Shown in pieces: positions 1 through 6,505 of a stretch of DNA of 8,945 nt. A model generated the notes under the pieces. It was not told the origin of the DNA, did no database searches, and worked only from the letters and a program-made list of their open reading frames with translations. The stretch spans positions 1 through 8,945 of the forward strand of contig CAMOLY010000039.1 of NCBI GenBank assembly GCA_946619065.1, given 5' to 3'. Made by a program: the position numbers and the translations under genes. The first letter of the stretch is position 1. Every line of letters starts with the position of its first letter. The stretch is from an uncultured Clostridia bacterium. Lineage in GTDB: Bacteria; Bacillota; Clostridia; Oscillospirales; Oscillospiraceae.

Positions 1-42
1 AAATTGTGCGATTTTGCGGGCAAAAAATCCTGATAAACCGCT

Positions 43-73
43 GAAAACGGAGGCGGCGCAGTGCGCCGCCTCC
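43..73 (-). terminator. Intrinsic terminator of the leftward operon
   Basis: A near-perfect GC-rich palindrome: GGAGGCGGCGCA (49-60) and TGCGCCGCCTCC (62-73) around a single central base. This would fold as about 11 pairs with a 3-nt loop. Read on the - strand it is followed by GTTTTC (48-43), a short U tract. It lies about 40 bp past the stop of the last leftward gene at 114. The U tract is short, but the stem is strong, and the position fits the end of the three-gene operon. On the + strand no T run follows it. Confidence 0.8.
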
Positions 74-113
74 ATGGATTTTAAATTTGTCGGAAAGGGC
101 CGGCCGTTCCGTC

Positions 114-1781
114 TCAGCCCCAGGGCTCTTCTTCGGCTTCGGCTTCGTGTTGGAATTTCTCGTTGATCGATTCCACAAGGCGTTCCAGCTCTTCCCTGCT
201 CATCTCCAGCAGGTTCTTCGCGTTTGCTCCGAGCAGACGAATCTCACGTGGCGCGGCGGAGAGCTCATAGACGGACTCCACATGCTGTCTGTAGGAATAA
301 TTCTCATCCTGAGCTACCATTTCAACGAGACTGGACAGGCTGGCGCCGCCGTCGTTGGGCGTCAGACGGATCGTCCTGGTCCGTCCCTCTTCCGTTTCGG
401 CGTCCGAGCTGGTCAGGGTGCCGTCGGAATCGCGGTAGATGACGGTGTGCAGATCCGTATCGAATTCGTCCGAAACGGGACGGATGGTCAGCGTGCCCGC
501 GGAAACCTCCAGCTCCAAGGTCGTACGGTCCCCTTCCGATCCGCCGTCGGTGTCGAATTCCACAACCTCAATACGCTGCCAGATGTTCTGCTCGCCGGTC
601 AGGCGGATCTCGGTGCCGCCGTCCTCGCCGTCCGGCACAAAGAGGCCGATTAGATTGCCGTCCCGATTGACGCTGTACTGGAAGCGGTCCAGGTTTTCGG
701 TCTGGCTCAGCGCATAGATCACCAGGCTGGGAAGGACCTTATCGAAGTCCACGTCTTCCAGATCCATGGGCTCATCAATGTCCTCCAGCACGTCGATCTC
801 CTTCTCGGCCTTGTCCGCCATCTTGTCCAGCAGATCCTGGTTCCAGTCGATCCGGTAAGTCGTGCCAAAGCCGTCGAAGCGGGAGGCGGAGCCGGTGACC
901 TTCTTGGGCTTGATGGAGGCGTAGAAGTCGGTCCAGTCCTTGCCGTAGACCTCGTTCAGCTGCTTCATCAGGTTTTCGGTGCTCAAATTCGGAACAGTGA
1001 AATCATCCGGCAGCGTAACATTTGTCAGCTCTGCCAGAGCGGATTTGTTCCAGTTCCTGCCGAAATTCTCGAAGGGGATGCAGTAGATCTGCCCGTCAAG
1101 CAGGCTGTCACAGGAAACCTGGGCCTGATCCTTGTCGAGATACAGACTGATCGGCATGGAGTCCATGGTTTCAAGTCCCCGGGTCAGCATGGACAGATCC
1201 AGGTCGAGCCGCAGCTTTCCTGCCTTCATGTCGTAGTCCAGGGACATTTCCATCTGGCCGTCGTAATTGTAGCCGGAGCTCTCTAACTTGGCGCTGTTCC
1301 GGTTCGACAGATGAATGGTGCTGGCGTTTTGGAAGGCCTTGACATTGTCGATGATCTCGGCGAGATTGGGCAGCTCGCCCTTGACGTAGTTGCGCAGCTC
1401 GTTCAGAGAGCCCTCCGCCGCGTCCATCATCGGTTCCAGGGGGTTCAGGCTCTTCTTGTCGGATTTGCCGCCGCGGAAGAACAGGAGCCACGCGCCGACG
1501 CCGAGGACGGCCACCAGCAGCAGGGCGCCCAGGGTGATCAGCAGGGGCTTCTTGGACTTCTTCTTTTCCGCCTGAATGCCGACAGGCGCGGCGGCGTAGG
1601 CCGGCTCGGCAGGCTGGGCGCCATAATTGTACACAGGCTGCTGGTACGAGGGCTCCTGGTACGGGGCCTGCTGCGCGTTCGCAGCGGGATTGCTTTCCTG
1701 CGCCGGCGCAATGGGAGAGCCGCATCCGACGCAGAATTTGGAATCGTCGGGGATCTGCTTTCCGCAGTTGGGACAGAACAT
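114..1781 (-). CDS. Zinc-ribbon single-span membrane protein, function unknown
   Basis: 555 residues. The N-terminus is a short zinc ribbon with two CxxC knuckles: Cys3/Cys6 and Cys17/Cys20, each followed by Gly. A low-complexity Gln/Pro/Tyr/Ala-rich linker (about 28-70) and a basic stretch (KKKSKK, about 73-78) lead into one membrane segment (about 79-102). The remaining 450 residues are polar, acidic and repeat-free; I recognise no catalytic motif. The ribbon, short linker, TM and large C-terminal domain suggest the ribbon is cytoplasmic and the large domain is outside, since there is no signal peptide and the basic patch precedes the TM. The ATG start is well supported by AAGGAGG at 1789-1795, 7 nt upstream. 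It is the last gene of the operon, 45 nt after dus, and is followed by the hairpin at 43-73. Proteins of this layout are frequent in Clostridia and mostly uncharacterised; a cell-envelope or sensory role is only a guess. Confidence 0.9.
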   Translation of the reverse strand: MFCPNCGKQIPDDSKFCVGCGSPIAPAQESNPAANAQQAPYQEPSYQQPVYNYGAQPAEPAYAAAPVGIQAEKKKSKKPLLITLGALLLVAVLGVGAWLLFFRGGKSDKKSLNPLEPMMDAAEGSLNELRNYVKGELPNLAEIIDNVKAFQNASTIHLSNRNSAKLESSGYNYDGQMEMSLDYDMKAGKLRLDLDLSMLTRGLETMDSMPISLYLDKDQAQVSCDSLLDGQIYCIPFENFGRNWNKSALAELTNVTLPDDFTVPNLSTENLMKQLNEVYGKDWTDFYASIKPKKVTGSASRFDGFGTTYRIDWNQDLLDKMADKAEKEIDVLEDIDEPMDLEDVDFDKVLPSLVIYALSQTENLDRFQYSVNRDGNLIGLFVPDGEDGGTEIRLTGEQNIWQRIEVVEFDTDGGSEGDRTTLELEVSAGTLTIRPVSDEFDTDLHTVIYRDSDGTLTSSDAETEEGRTRTIRLTPNDGGASLSSLVEMVAQDENYSYRQHVESVYELSAAPREIRLLGANAKNLLEMSREELERLVESINEKFQHEAEAEEEPWG

Positions 1782-1826
1782 AGGGTTTCCTCCTTTTTTC
1801 GATCCTTTGATCGATTGATTATGTTT

Positions 1827-2801
1827 TTATGGCTGCACGGGGCTCTGGCCGAGGCGGGAGAAATCCGCCTCCGGAAGCATCGGCGCATCGCGGAGCAGCC
1901 GCTGGGTCAGCGGGTAGAATTCGGTCCAGGTCCTGCATTTCTTCATGCGCTTCCAGGTGCCGTCGTCCGGGAACAGCAGGGAAAGCCAGAGCCAGAGCTC
2001 CTTGAACTTGGGAAGCACCGCCTGATTCGGATGCAGGTCCGCCAGGCAGCGCCCGGAGAGCGCTTCGTGGAAGGCAAGCAGCGTCTCCCGGCTCCGGCTG
2101 CCGCCCCTGCAGCGGACAACCAGCGCGGGATCCGCCAGCATACCGCGGCCGAGCATCACCGATTGCAGGCCGGGAAAAGCTTCTTCAATTCTATGGACGG
2201 ACGCGGGGGTGAAAAGGTTCCCGTTGTAGCACAGGGGAAACGGAGCCGTCTCCGCCGCCCTGGCAAAGGCATGGAGATGTACGCTGCCCGTATAGAGCTC
2301 CCGCCGGGTGCGGGGGTGGATGCAGAGGGCACGGAGCGGATAGGCGCACAGCAGGGCGAGAATCGGCCCGAATTCAGATTCCGATTCCAGACCGATCCGC
2401 GTTTTGACGGAGATCGGCAGCGGGCTGCGCAGAAAGATCTCATCGAGAAACCGTCTGAGGGCGTCCGGGTCCCGGAGCAGGCCCGCGCCCTTTCCCTTGG
2501 AAACCACTGTGCCGGAGGGGCAGCCGAGGTTCAGATTCACCTCCGAATAGCCCAGCTCGGCCAGGACGGAAGCAAACCACACGAAATCATCCGCCGACTT
2601 GGTCAGCACCTGGGGCAGGAGTCTGGCCCGGTCAAGGGGGCCGGGATCCAGCTCCCGGACCTGCTGCGGGGTCAGCCGGTGGGCCTCCGTCGGGGTCAGA
2701 AAGGGAAGGCAATAGCGGTCGATGCCGGGATAGAAGGCAGCATGTACCTCCCGGTAGCGCTTTCCGGTGATCCCCTCCATCGGGGCAAAGCAACAGCGCA
2801 T
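1827..2801 (-). CDS. dus: tRNA-dihydrouridine synthase
   Basis: Flavin (FMN) enzyme that reduces specific uridines in the tRNA D-loop to dihydrouridine using NADPH. The 324-residue product shows the family motifs in order (numbered from the ATG at 2801): FAPMEGIT (5-12, FMN-binding start of the TIM barrel), NLGCPSGTVVSKGKGAGLL (91-109) with the catalytic acid Cys94, SVKTRIG (131-137) with Lys133, IHPRTR (161-166) with His162 and Arg164, CYNGNLFT (191-198) and MLGRGMLADP (216-225, phosphate grip). Length is normal for the family, and a C-terminal helical part follows the barrel. Two starts are possible: GTG at 2813, which overlaps the previous stop as GTGA, or ATG at 2801. I prefer ATG because family members usually begin only a few residues before FAPMEG and because GTGAGG sits 6 nt upstream of it. 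The gene lies between two unrelated zinc-ribbon membrane protein genes in one operon; the link is probably co-transcription only. Which Dus subgroup it belongs to cannot be told here. Confidence 0.95.
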   Translation of the reverse strand: MRCCFAPMEGITGKRYREVHAAFYPGIDRYCLPFLTPTEAHRLTPQQVRELDPGPLDRARLLPQVLTKSADDFVWFASVLAELGYSEVNLNLGCPSGTVVSKGKGAGLLRDPDALRRFLDEIFLRSPLPISVKTRIGLESESEFGPILALLCAYPLRALCIHPRTRRELYTGSVHLHAFARAAETAPFPLCYNGNLFTPASVHRIEEAFPGLQSVMLGRGMLADPALVVRCRGGSRSRETLLAFHEALSGRCLADLHPNQAVLPKFKELWLWLSLLFPDDGTWKRMKKCRTWTEFYPLTQRLLRDAPMLPEADFSRLGQSPVQP

Positions 2802-2807
2802 CGGCGG

Positions 2808-2813
2808 CCTCAC
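2808..2813 (-). promoter_or_regulatory. Ribosome binding site that decides the dus start
   Basis: On the - strand GTGAGG lies 6 nt before the ATG at 2801. It overlaps the TGA stop of the upstream gene (2812-2810), which suggests translational coupling. No Shine-Dalgarno-like sequence precedes the alternative GTG at 2813, so the ATG is favoured. Confidence 0.55.
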
Positions 2814-4816
2814 TCGGTGGGCGTCTGGGGATCCACCGGATCCTCCTCCGGGATTGACTCTTGATGAACATATTGGAAGCTGACCGTCTGCAGGGCTTCG
2901 GTCTCGCCCCGGGCGGAATCGAAGAATTCAACCCTGATCGTTCCGGTCTTGGTACAGGCTGTGGGGAAGTTGAGCTCCTTCCAGCGCTTCATGCCGGAGG
3001 CGCTGCCGTCGCTGTTGAGGACGCCTCTGCCCTGCCGTCCGTCCGGGAGGGTATAGCGCACCAGCACCAGGACCGCGCCGTTCTCATCCGTCGGCTCCAC
3101 CGCGTAGCGGATGGCAATTTCGGTGAGATCCGAAATTTCGGACTGCTCGGTCAGCCCCTGCTCTTCGCCTTCCTGCGAGGCAATCAGGCGGAAGTCAAAG
3201 CCCACGCCGTTGTAGCGGTCCCGCAGCTCCTCCGCGCCGTCGTAGCCGGCCTCGGCAAGCTCGTCGAGATAATCCATCGTCGTCTGGTCCGTGTCGCGGA
3301 CGTGGAGCTGGGCATAGCGGAACATGCAGTCGGATTTATACTGCTGGCTGCTCTTGTAATCGCCCAGGGTCGTGAAGGTGTCGACCGCCAGGGTCAGCTC
3401 GCCCATGTTCATCTGCTCAATGCCGATGCGGTAGCTGCACTCCTTCATCCGCTCCGCGCTGTCGCCGTAGCCTTCTGCCATGGAGAACTGATAGATCGCG
3501 TCCTCATAGGCCAGAATGCGCGCCTCCGCGTCCTCCAGCGACGCGGCCTCGTTCGCCTTCCGGTTGCCGGAATTGTAATAGCAGAACGTGCGCAGCCGCG
3601 GCAGGCTTTCATAGTTCGGGTATTCCTCCTCCAGCCGCCGGACATAGGTCCAGGCGGCGTCCAGGTCTCCCTCGTTGAAGGCAACGACGCCCAGGCTGTA
3701 GACGCAGTCGGCGGTCAGTTCGTCCGCCCCGGGCAGATCTTTGACGGCCTTCAGCAGCTCCAGCGCCTGCGCATAATTGCCGTCCTTCATCACGTCGCGG
3801 ATCTTCTGCAGCTGCGCCTGGGTGATCCGTTCCGGGCTGTCTCTGTAATCGCCCAGATCCTCGAAGATCCTCTGCGCTTCCTCATAATTGCCGGCGTTCA
3901 GCTCCTCCACCGCGTCCTTGTAGCGCAGGTAGGGGCGCAGATAGCGCCACGCGCACCACGCGCCGGCGCAAAGCAGCACGATGGCCAGGATGACCGCAAT
4001 CACCCGCCCGGGGTGGCCGCGCCGGGGCTCTTCCTCCTCCGGCTCCGGCCGGGGCGAGGGACGAGTGATGACCACCGGGGCAATCGGGTACGGGTTCACC
4101 TGCGGGGCCTGCGGCGCGGGCAGGATCGGCACCACGACAGGAGCCGGCTGCGGAGCGGGGGCCGGCTGCTGCACGGGCTCCGGCGCAGGGGTCGGGGCAG
4201 GCTCCCGGTAATCCGGGTCCATGTTCTTTTCCAGCCAAAGCCGGTCCGCGCCGCAGTGGTCGCAGCGCAGAGACGCCCCGCTGTTCGGCTGGCCGCAGGT
4301 GCAGGTCCAGACGCCCTTCTGGGTGTGGAAGCGGTAGCTGTTGCGAACGCCGCCCTGCTGGGCCCGCTCCTTGAGCATGCCGTAATCCGGATCGTCCGTC
4401 CGGACCGGAACCGGCTCGGCAAAGGCCAGATAGTTCCGCGTGGAGCTCTCGTCCCAGGCAGTGCCGTCGGAGAACACGACACGCTGGGCAAAGGCCTCGA
4501 CAAAGCTTGTTTGCGGGGGCGTGATCTCCACGAGACTCCGCTCGCCGAAGGCCCGGCCGGGCAGCGCGAGCACGGCGGGCATCGGAACCAATTCCAGCAC
4601 CGTCGCCTTCCGGGTCGTCGCCTCGAAGCATTTGATCCGCAGAAAAACTCTGCTGATTTTTTTATCCGAACGGTTCACCATCCGCAGCTGGAGCAGCCGT
4701 TTCCCGCTCTCCAGATCCAGACTCAGCCGATACCGGCTGACCCACACCGGGCTGTCCGGATCAAAGAGGTTCTGTGTGCCGGAGGAAACGGTTTGAAATC
4801 TTTGGTAACTCGCCAT
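2810..4816 (-). CDS. Zinc-ribbon, TPR-like repeat membrane protein, function unknown
   Basis: 668 residues in clear modules. Residues about 22-140 form a beta-rich domain (YRLSLDLESGKRLLQLRMVN, then NRSDKKISRVFLRIKCFE), of a type that often precedes zinc ribbons in Clostridia. A zinc ribbon follows, with Cys172/Cys174 (CxC) and Cys185/Cys188 (CxxC). A Pro/Ala-rich linker (about 206-264) leads to one TM segment (about 271-290). Residues about 296-535 are TPR-like helical repeats with the recurring signature of a short G-N/D-Y-xx-A motif followed by F/L-xx-L-G-D-Y-x-S, e.g. GNYEEAQRIFEDLGDYRDS at 309-327 and FTTLGDYKSS at 481-490. The C-terminus (about 565-650) looks like a beta-sandwich. Charges flank the TM on both sides, so topology is uncertain; by analogy with the downstream paralogue-like protein the repeats may be outside. 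ATG at 4816 has GAGG 5 nt upstream. It is the first gene of the leftward operon, promoter at 4868-4896. TPR repeats suggest protein binding or scaffolding; no enzyme motif was seen. Confidence 0.9.
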   Translation of the reverse strand: MASYQRFQTVSSGTQNLFDPDSPVWVSRYRLSLDLESGKRLLQLRMVNRSDKKISRVFLRIKCFEATTRKATVLELVPMPAVLALPGRAFGERSLVEITPPQTSFVEAFAQRVVFSDGTAWDESSTRNYLAFAEPVPVRTDDPDYGMLKERAQQGGVRNSYRFHTQKGVWTCTCGQPNSGASLRCDHCGADRLWLEKNMDPDYREPAPTPAPEPVQQPAPAPQPAPVVVPILPAPQAPQVNPYPIAPVVITRPSPRPEPEEEEPRRGHPGRVIAVILAIVLLCAGAWCAWRYLRPYLRYKDAVEELNAGNYEEAQRIFEDLGDYRDSPERITQAQLQKIRDVMKDGNYAQALELLKAVKDLPGADELTADCVYSLGVVAFNEGDLDAAWTYVRRLEEEYPNYESLPRLRTFCYYNSGNRKANEAASLEDAEARILAYEDAIYQFSMAEGYGDSAERMKECSYRIGIEQMNMGELTLAVDTFTTLGDYKSSQQYKSDCMFRYAQLHVRDTDQTTMDYLDELAEAGYDGAEELRDRYNGVGFDFRLIASQEGEEQGLTEQSEISDLTEIAIRYAVEPTDENGAVLVLVRYTLPDGRQGRGVLNSDGSASGMKRWKELNFPTACTKTGTIRVEFFDSARGETEALQTVSFQYVHQESIPEEDPVDPQTPTE

Positions 4817-4867
4817 AGCAGCCTCATCTATCCTGTCAGTGTTCTGGTCATACTTATGTTATTTTAT

Positions 4868-4896
4868 ATCATACCTCTTTTTTGCCTCCAAAGCAA
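4868..4896 (-). promoter_or_regulatory. Sigma-A-type promoter of the leftward operon
   Basis: On the - strand, TTGCTT (4896-4891) and TATGAT (4873-4868) are separated by exactly 17 nt. The surroundings are AT-rich, with ATATAAAATAA continuing past the -10 box. Transcription would start near 4861, giving a leader of about 45 nt before the ATG at 4816. The -10 is 5/6 and the -35 is 4/6 to consensus. The nearest Zur-like operator begins 35 bp upstream of the -35 box, so direct steric repression is not obvious. Confidence 0.7.
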
Positions 4897-4931
4897 GTGG
4901 TTTCAGTGAAAAAACATCCGTTTCCGGATTT

Positions 4932-4946
4932 TGCGAATGATTCGCA
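4932..4946. promoter_or_regulatory. Zur operator 1 (perfect 7-1-7 inverted repeat)
   Basis: TGCGAAT-G-ATTCGCA is a perfect 7-1-7 palindrome, the form typical of Fur-family (Fur, PerR, Zur) boxes. It ends 8 bp before the -35 box of the zur promoter. It shares the 11-bp string AATGATTCGCA with operator 2, with centres 56 bp apart (4939 and 4995). Assignment to Zur rests on the adjacent regulator gene and the zinc transporter behind it. Confidence 0.75.
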
Positions 4947-4954
4947 TTTTTTGC

Positions 4955-4983
4955 TTGACAAATGAACCGCCTGTTGTTATATT
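4955..4983 (+). promoter_or_regulatory. Sigma-A-type promoter of the zur-znu operon
   Basis: A perfect -35 TTGACA (4955-4960), a 17-nt spacer and TATATT (4978-4983) as -10. Expected start is near 4990, giving a leader of roughly 28 nt before the zur ATG. The promoter is bracketed by two palindromic operators; the downstream one covers the predicted start point, so bound repressor should block initiation. Confidence 0.85.
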
Positions 4984-4984
4984 A

Positions 4985-5005
4985 ATTTGCAAATGATTCG
5001 CAAAT
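4985..5005. promoter_or_regulatory. Zur operator 2 over the transcription start
   Basis: A 10-1-10 inverted repeat centred on G4995: ATTTGCAAAT (4985-4994) and ATTCGCAAAT (4996-5005), with one mismatch (A4991 against C4999). The inner part matches the core of operator 1. It starts 1 bp after the -10 box and ends immediately before the GGAGG ribosome binding site (5006-5010) of zur. This placement is classic for autorepression by a Fur-family protein. Confidence 0.78.
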
Positions 5006-5017
5006 GGAGGCCCGGTT

Positions 5018-5413
5018 ATGCCTGTTTATCAAACCCAGACCCGAAAGCTGCTGCTTGACTATCTGCAGTCCCACGCGGACGAGTCCCTCTCCGCGGGGAA
5101 GATTTCGGAGGATCTGCCGCAGATCAGCGTCAGCGCGGTCTACCGCAATCTGGCGGCTCTGGAGCGGGACGGGGCGGTCTGCGCCGTCAGCCGGACCGGC
5201 AGCCGGGAGCGCCTGTACCGCTTCGCCGCTGCGGAGCAGTGCAAATCGCATCTGCATCTGAGCTGCACCAAGTGCGGCAGGACCTTCCATATGAACACGG
5301 AGCAGACCGAGGACCTGGTACAGACGGTGGCCGCGCAGGACCGCTTCATGGTGGACCGCAGCGAAACGGTGCTCTACGGAATCTGCGAGGCCTGCCAGAA
5401 GAAGCACGTATGA
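5018..5413 (+). CDS. zur: Fur-family zinc uptake regulator (Zur)
   Basis: 131 residues, a normal though compact Fur-family length. The N-terminal half is a winged helix with the recognition helix around 37-48 (SVSAVYRNLAAL); SAVYRNL is the family hallmark. The C-terminal half carries the structural zinc site, CTKC (Cys83/Cys86) and CEAC (Cys123/Cys126), plus Cys75, His78, His80 and His91, which are candidate regulatory zinc ligands as in characterised Zur proteins. With zinc bound, Zur dimers bind DNA and repress; low zinc releases them. The ATG at 5018 has GGAGG 7 nt upstream. It is the first gene of the operon, 65 nt before znuA, and two Fur-type boxes flank its promoter, so it is expected to repress itself and the transporter. 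Sequence alone cannot fully exclude Fur or PerR specificity; the znu context makes Zur by far the likeliest. I give no weight to the ferric or peroxide alternatives beyond that. Confidence 0.92.
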   Translation: MPVYQTQTRKLLLDYLQSHADESLSAGKISEDLPQISVSAVYRNLAALERDGAVCAVSRTGSRERLYRFAAAEQCKSHLHLSCTKCGRTFHMNTEQTEDLVQTVAAQDRFMVDRSETVLYGICEACQKKHV

Positions 5414-5478
5414 GATAGACAATTGCGCTCCGGGGCCGGGACTTCCGTCTCACCGGGGCGATACGGAGGAATCTGTTC

Positions 5479-6450
5479 ATGAAACTTTGGAAGAGAATCC
5501 TGATTGTGGCGCTGGTCCTCTGTCTCTTCGCCGGCCCGCTGAGCGGCTGCCGGCGCAAAGCAGGATCGGATGACGGCAAGCTGAAGGTCGTGGTTACGAT
5601 CTTCCCGATCTATGATTGGGTTCGGAATCTGCTCGGCGACCGGGCGGACGACGTGGAGCTGACGCTGCTGGAGCAGTCCGGCGCGGATCTGCACAATTTC
5701 CAGCCCACCGTCCGGGACATCTACACGATCACAAGCTGCGATCTCTTTATCTGCGTCGGCGGCGAATCCGACCGGTGGGTCGACGACGCCCTTGCCCAGG
5801 CAGACCGCAAGGATCTGCGGGCGGTGAAGCTGCTGGGCGAGCTCGGCAGTGCCGCACGGGAGGAGGAGGACCCGGAGGGGTCGGAGGAAGCCCACGGACA
5901 CGGGGACACGGAGTATGACGAGCACATCTGGCTCTCGGTCCGGAACGCTGCCCTGCTCTGTCCGATCCTGGCGGACGCACTGGCAGAAGCGGACCCGGCG
6001 CACGCCGACGTCTACCGCGGCTGCTGCGGCGAATATGTGAGCCGGCTGAACGAGCTGGACGGGGCCTACGCGGAAGCGGTTGAAGCTGCCCCCGGAAAAA
6101 ATCTGCTGTTCGCCGACCGCTACCCCTTCCTGTATCTGATCAAGGACTACGGTCTGACCGCCTATGCGGCCTTCTCCGGCTGCTCGGCAGAATCCGAGGC
6201 CTCCTTTGAGATGATCAGCTCTCTGGTCCGCAGGGTCGACGAGCTGAATCTGCGCCACATTCTGGTGCTGGAAGGCTCCGACCGCCGCCTGGCTTCGACC
6301 ATTGTCTCCGAGTCCCGCGCCAAGGACGCGGAGATTCTGGAAATCGACTCCATGCAGTCCGTCACGATGGCCCAGATCCGGGCGGGAGCGAGCTATCTGG
6401 ACATCATGCAGCGCAATCTGGAGGTCCTCAGAAAGGCGCTGAGCGACTGA
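5479..6450 (+). CDS. znuA: Zinc ABC transporter substrate-binding lipoprotein (ZnuA)
   Basis: 323 residues, family cluster A-I metal-binding protein. Residues 1-24 are a lipoprotein signal (basic MKLWKR, hydrophobic core, lipobox LSGC with Cys24 lipidated), anchoring it to the outer face of the membrane. VVVTIFPIYDWVRNLLGD (37-54) is the usual first strand and helix. GADLHNFQPT (68-77) holds His72, ligand 1. A short acidic, His-bearing loop (about 128-148: His139, His141) is a reduced version of the His-rich loop of ZnuA proteins. EHIWLSVRNA (148-157) holds His149, ligand 2. In the third-ligand region, ADRYPFLYLIKDYGL (212-226), an Asp (213) stands where His is usual. EIDSMQ (288-293) holds Asp290, the probable fourth ligand. 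ATG has GGAGG 9 nt upstream. It sits between zur and znuC. Zinc is the best-supported substrate; manganese cannot be ruled out from this protein alone, but the Zur context argues for zinc. Confidence 0.92.
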   Translation: MKLWKRILIVALVLCLFAGPLSGCRRKAGSDDGKLKVVVTIFPIYDWVRNLLGDRADDVELTLLEQSGADLHNFQPTVRDIYTITSCDLFICVGGESDRWVDDALAQADRKDLRAVKLLGELGSAAREEEDPEGSEEAHGHGDTEYDEHIWLSVRNAALLCPILADALAEADPAHADVYRGCCGEYVSRLNELDGAYAEAVEAAPGKNLLFADRYPFLYLIKDYGLTAYAAFSGCSAESEASFEMISSLVRRVDELNLRHILVLEGSDRRLASTIVSESRAKDAEILEIDSMQSVTMAQIRAGASYLDIMQRNLEVLRKALSD

Positions 6451-6505
6451 CCGCCGATACCGGAGCTGCGGGAAACGCGGCACAGAAAAATAAGGAGTTG
6501 CATCC

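Noticed and set aside
1800..1813. Small hairpin CGATC-CTTT-GATCG between dus and the 555-residue gene
   Set aside because: Five pairs only and no T run after it in the - strand direction; the next gene has a strong ribosome binding site. Not a convincing terminator.
1311..2864. 517-codon open frame on the + strand opposite dus and the 555-residue gene
   Set aside because: It crosses the boundary of two clear - strand genes, one with intact Dus motifs, and its product is low in structure and rich in Arg/Gly/Gln. Treated as an antisense shadow.
2861..4909. 682-codon open frame on the + strand opposite the zinc-ribbon/TPR gene
   Set aside because: It mirrors the real gene almost end to end, is rich in Arg, Ala, Gly and Val with no domain, and has no ribosome binding site; it is a by-product of GC-rich codon use. 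The - strand product has a ribbon, TM and repeats.
5428..5468. Possible pairing of CTCCG (5428-5432) with CGGAG (5464-5468) hiding the znuA ribosome binding site
   Set aside because: Only 5 pairs with a 31-nt loop and no strong inner stem; no alternative structure or leader peptide is visible. Not enough to call a riboswitch or attenuator.
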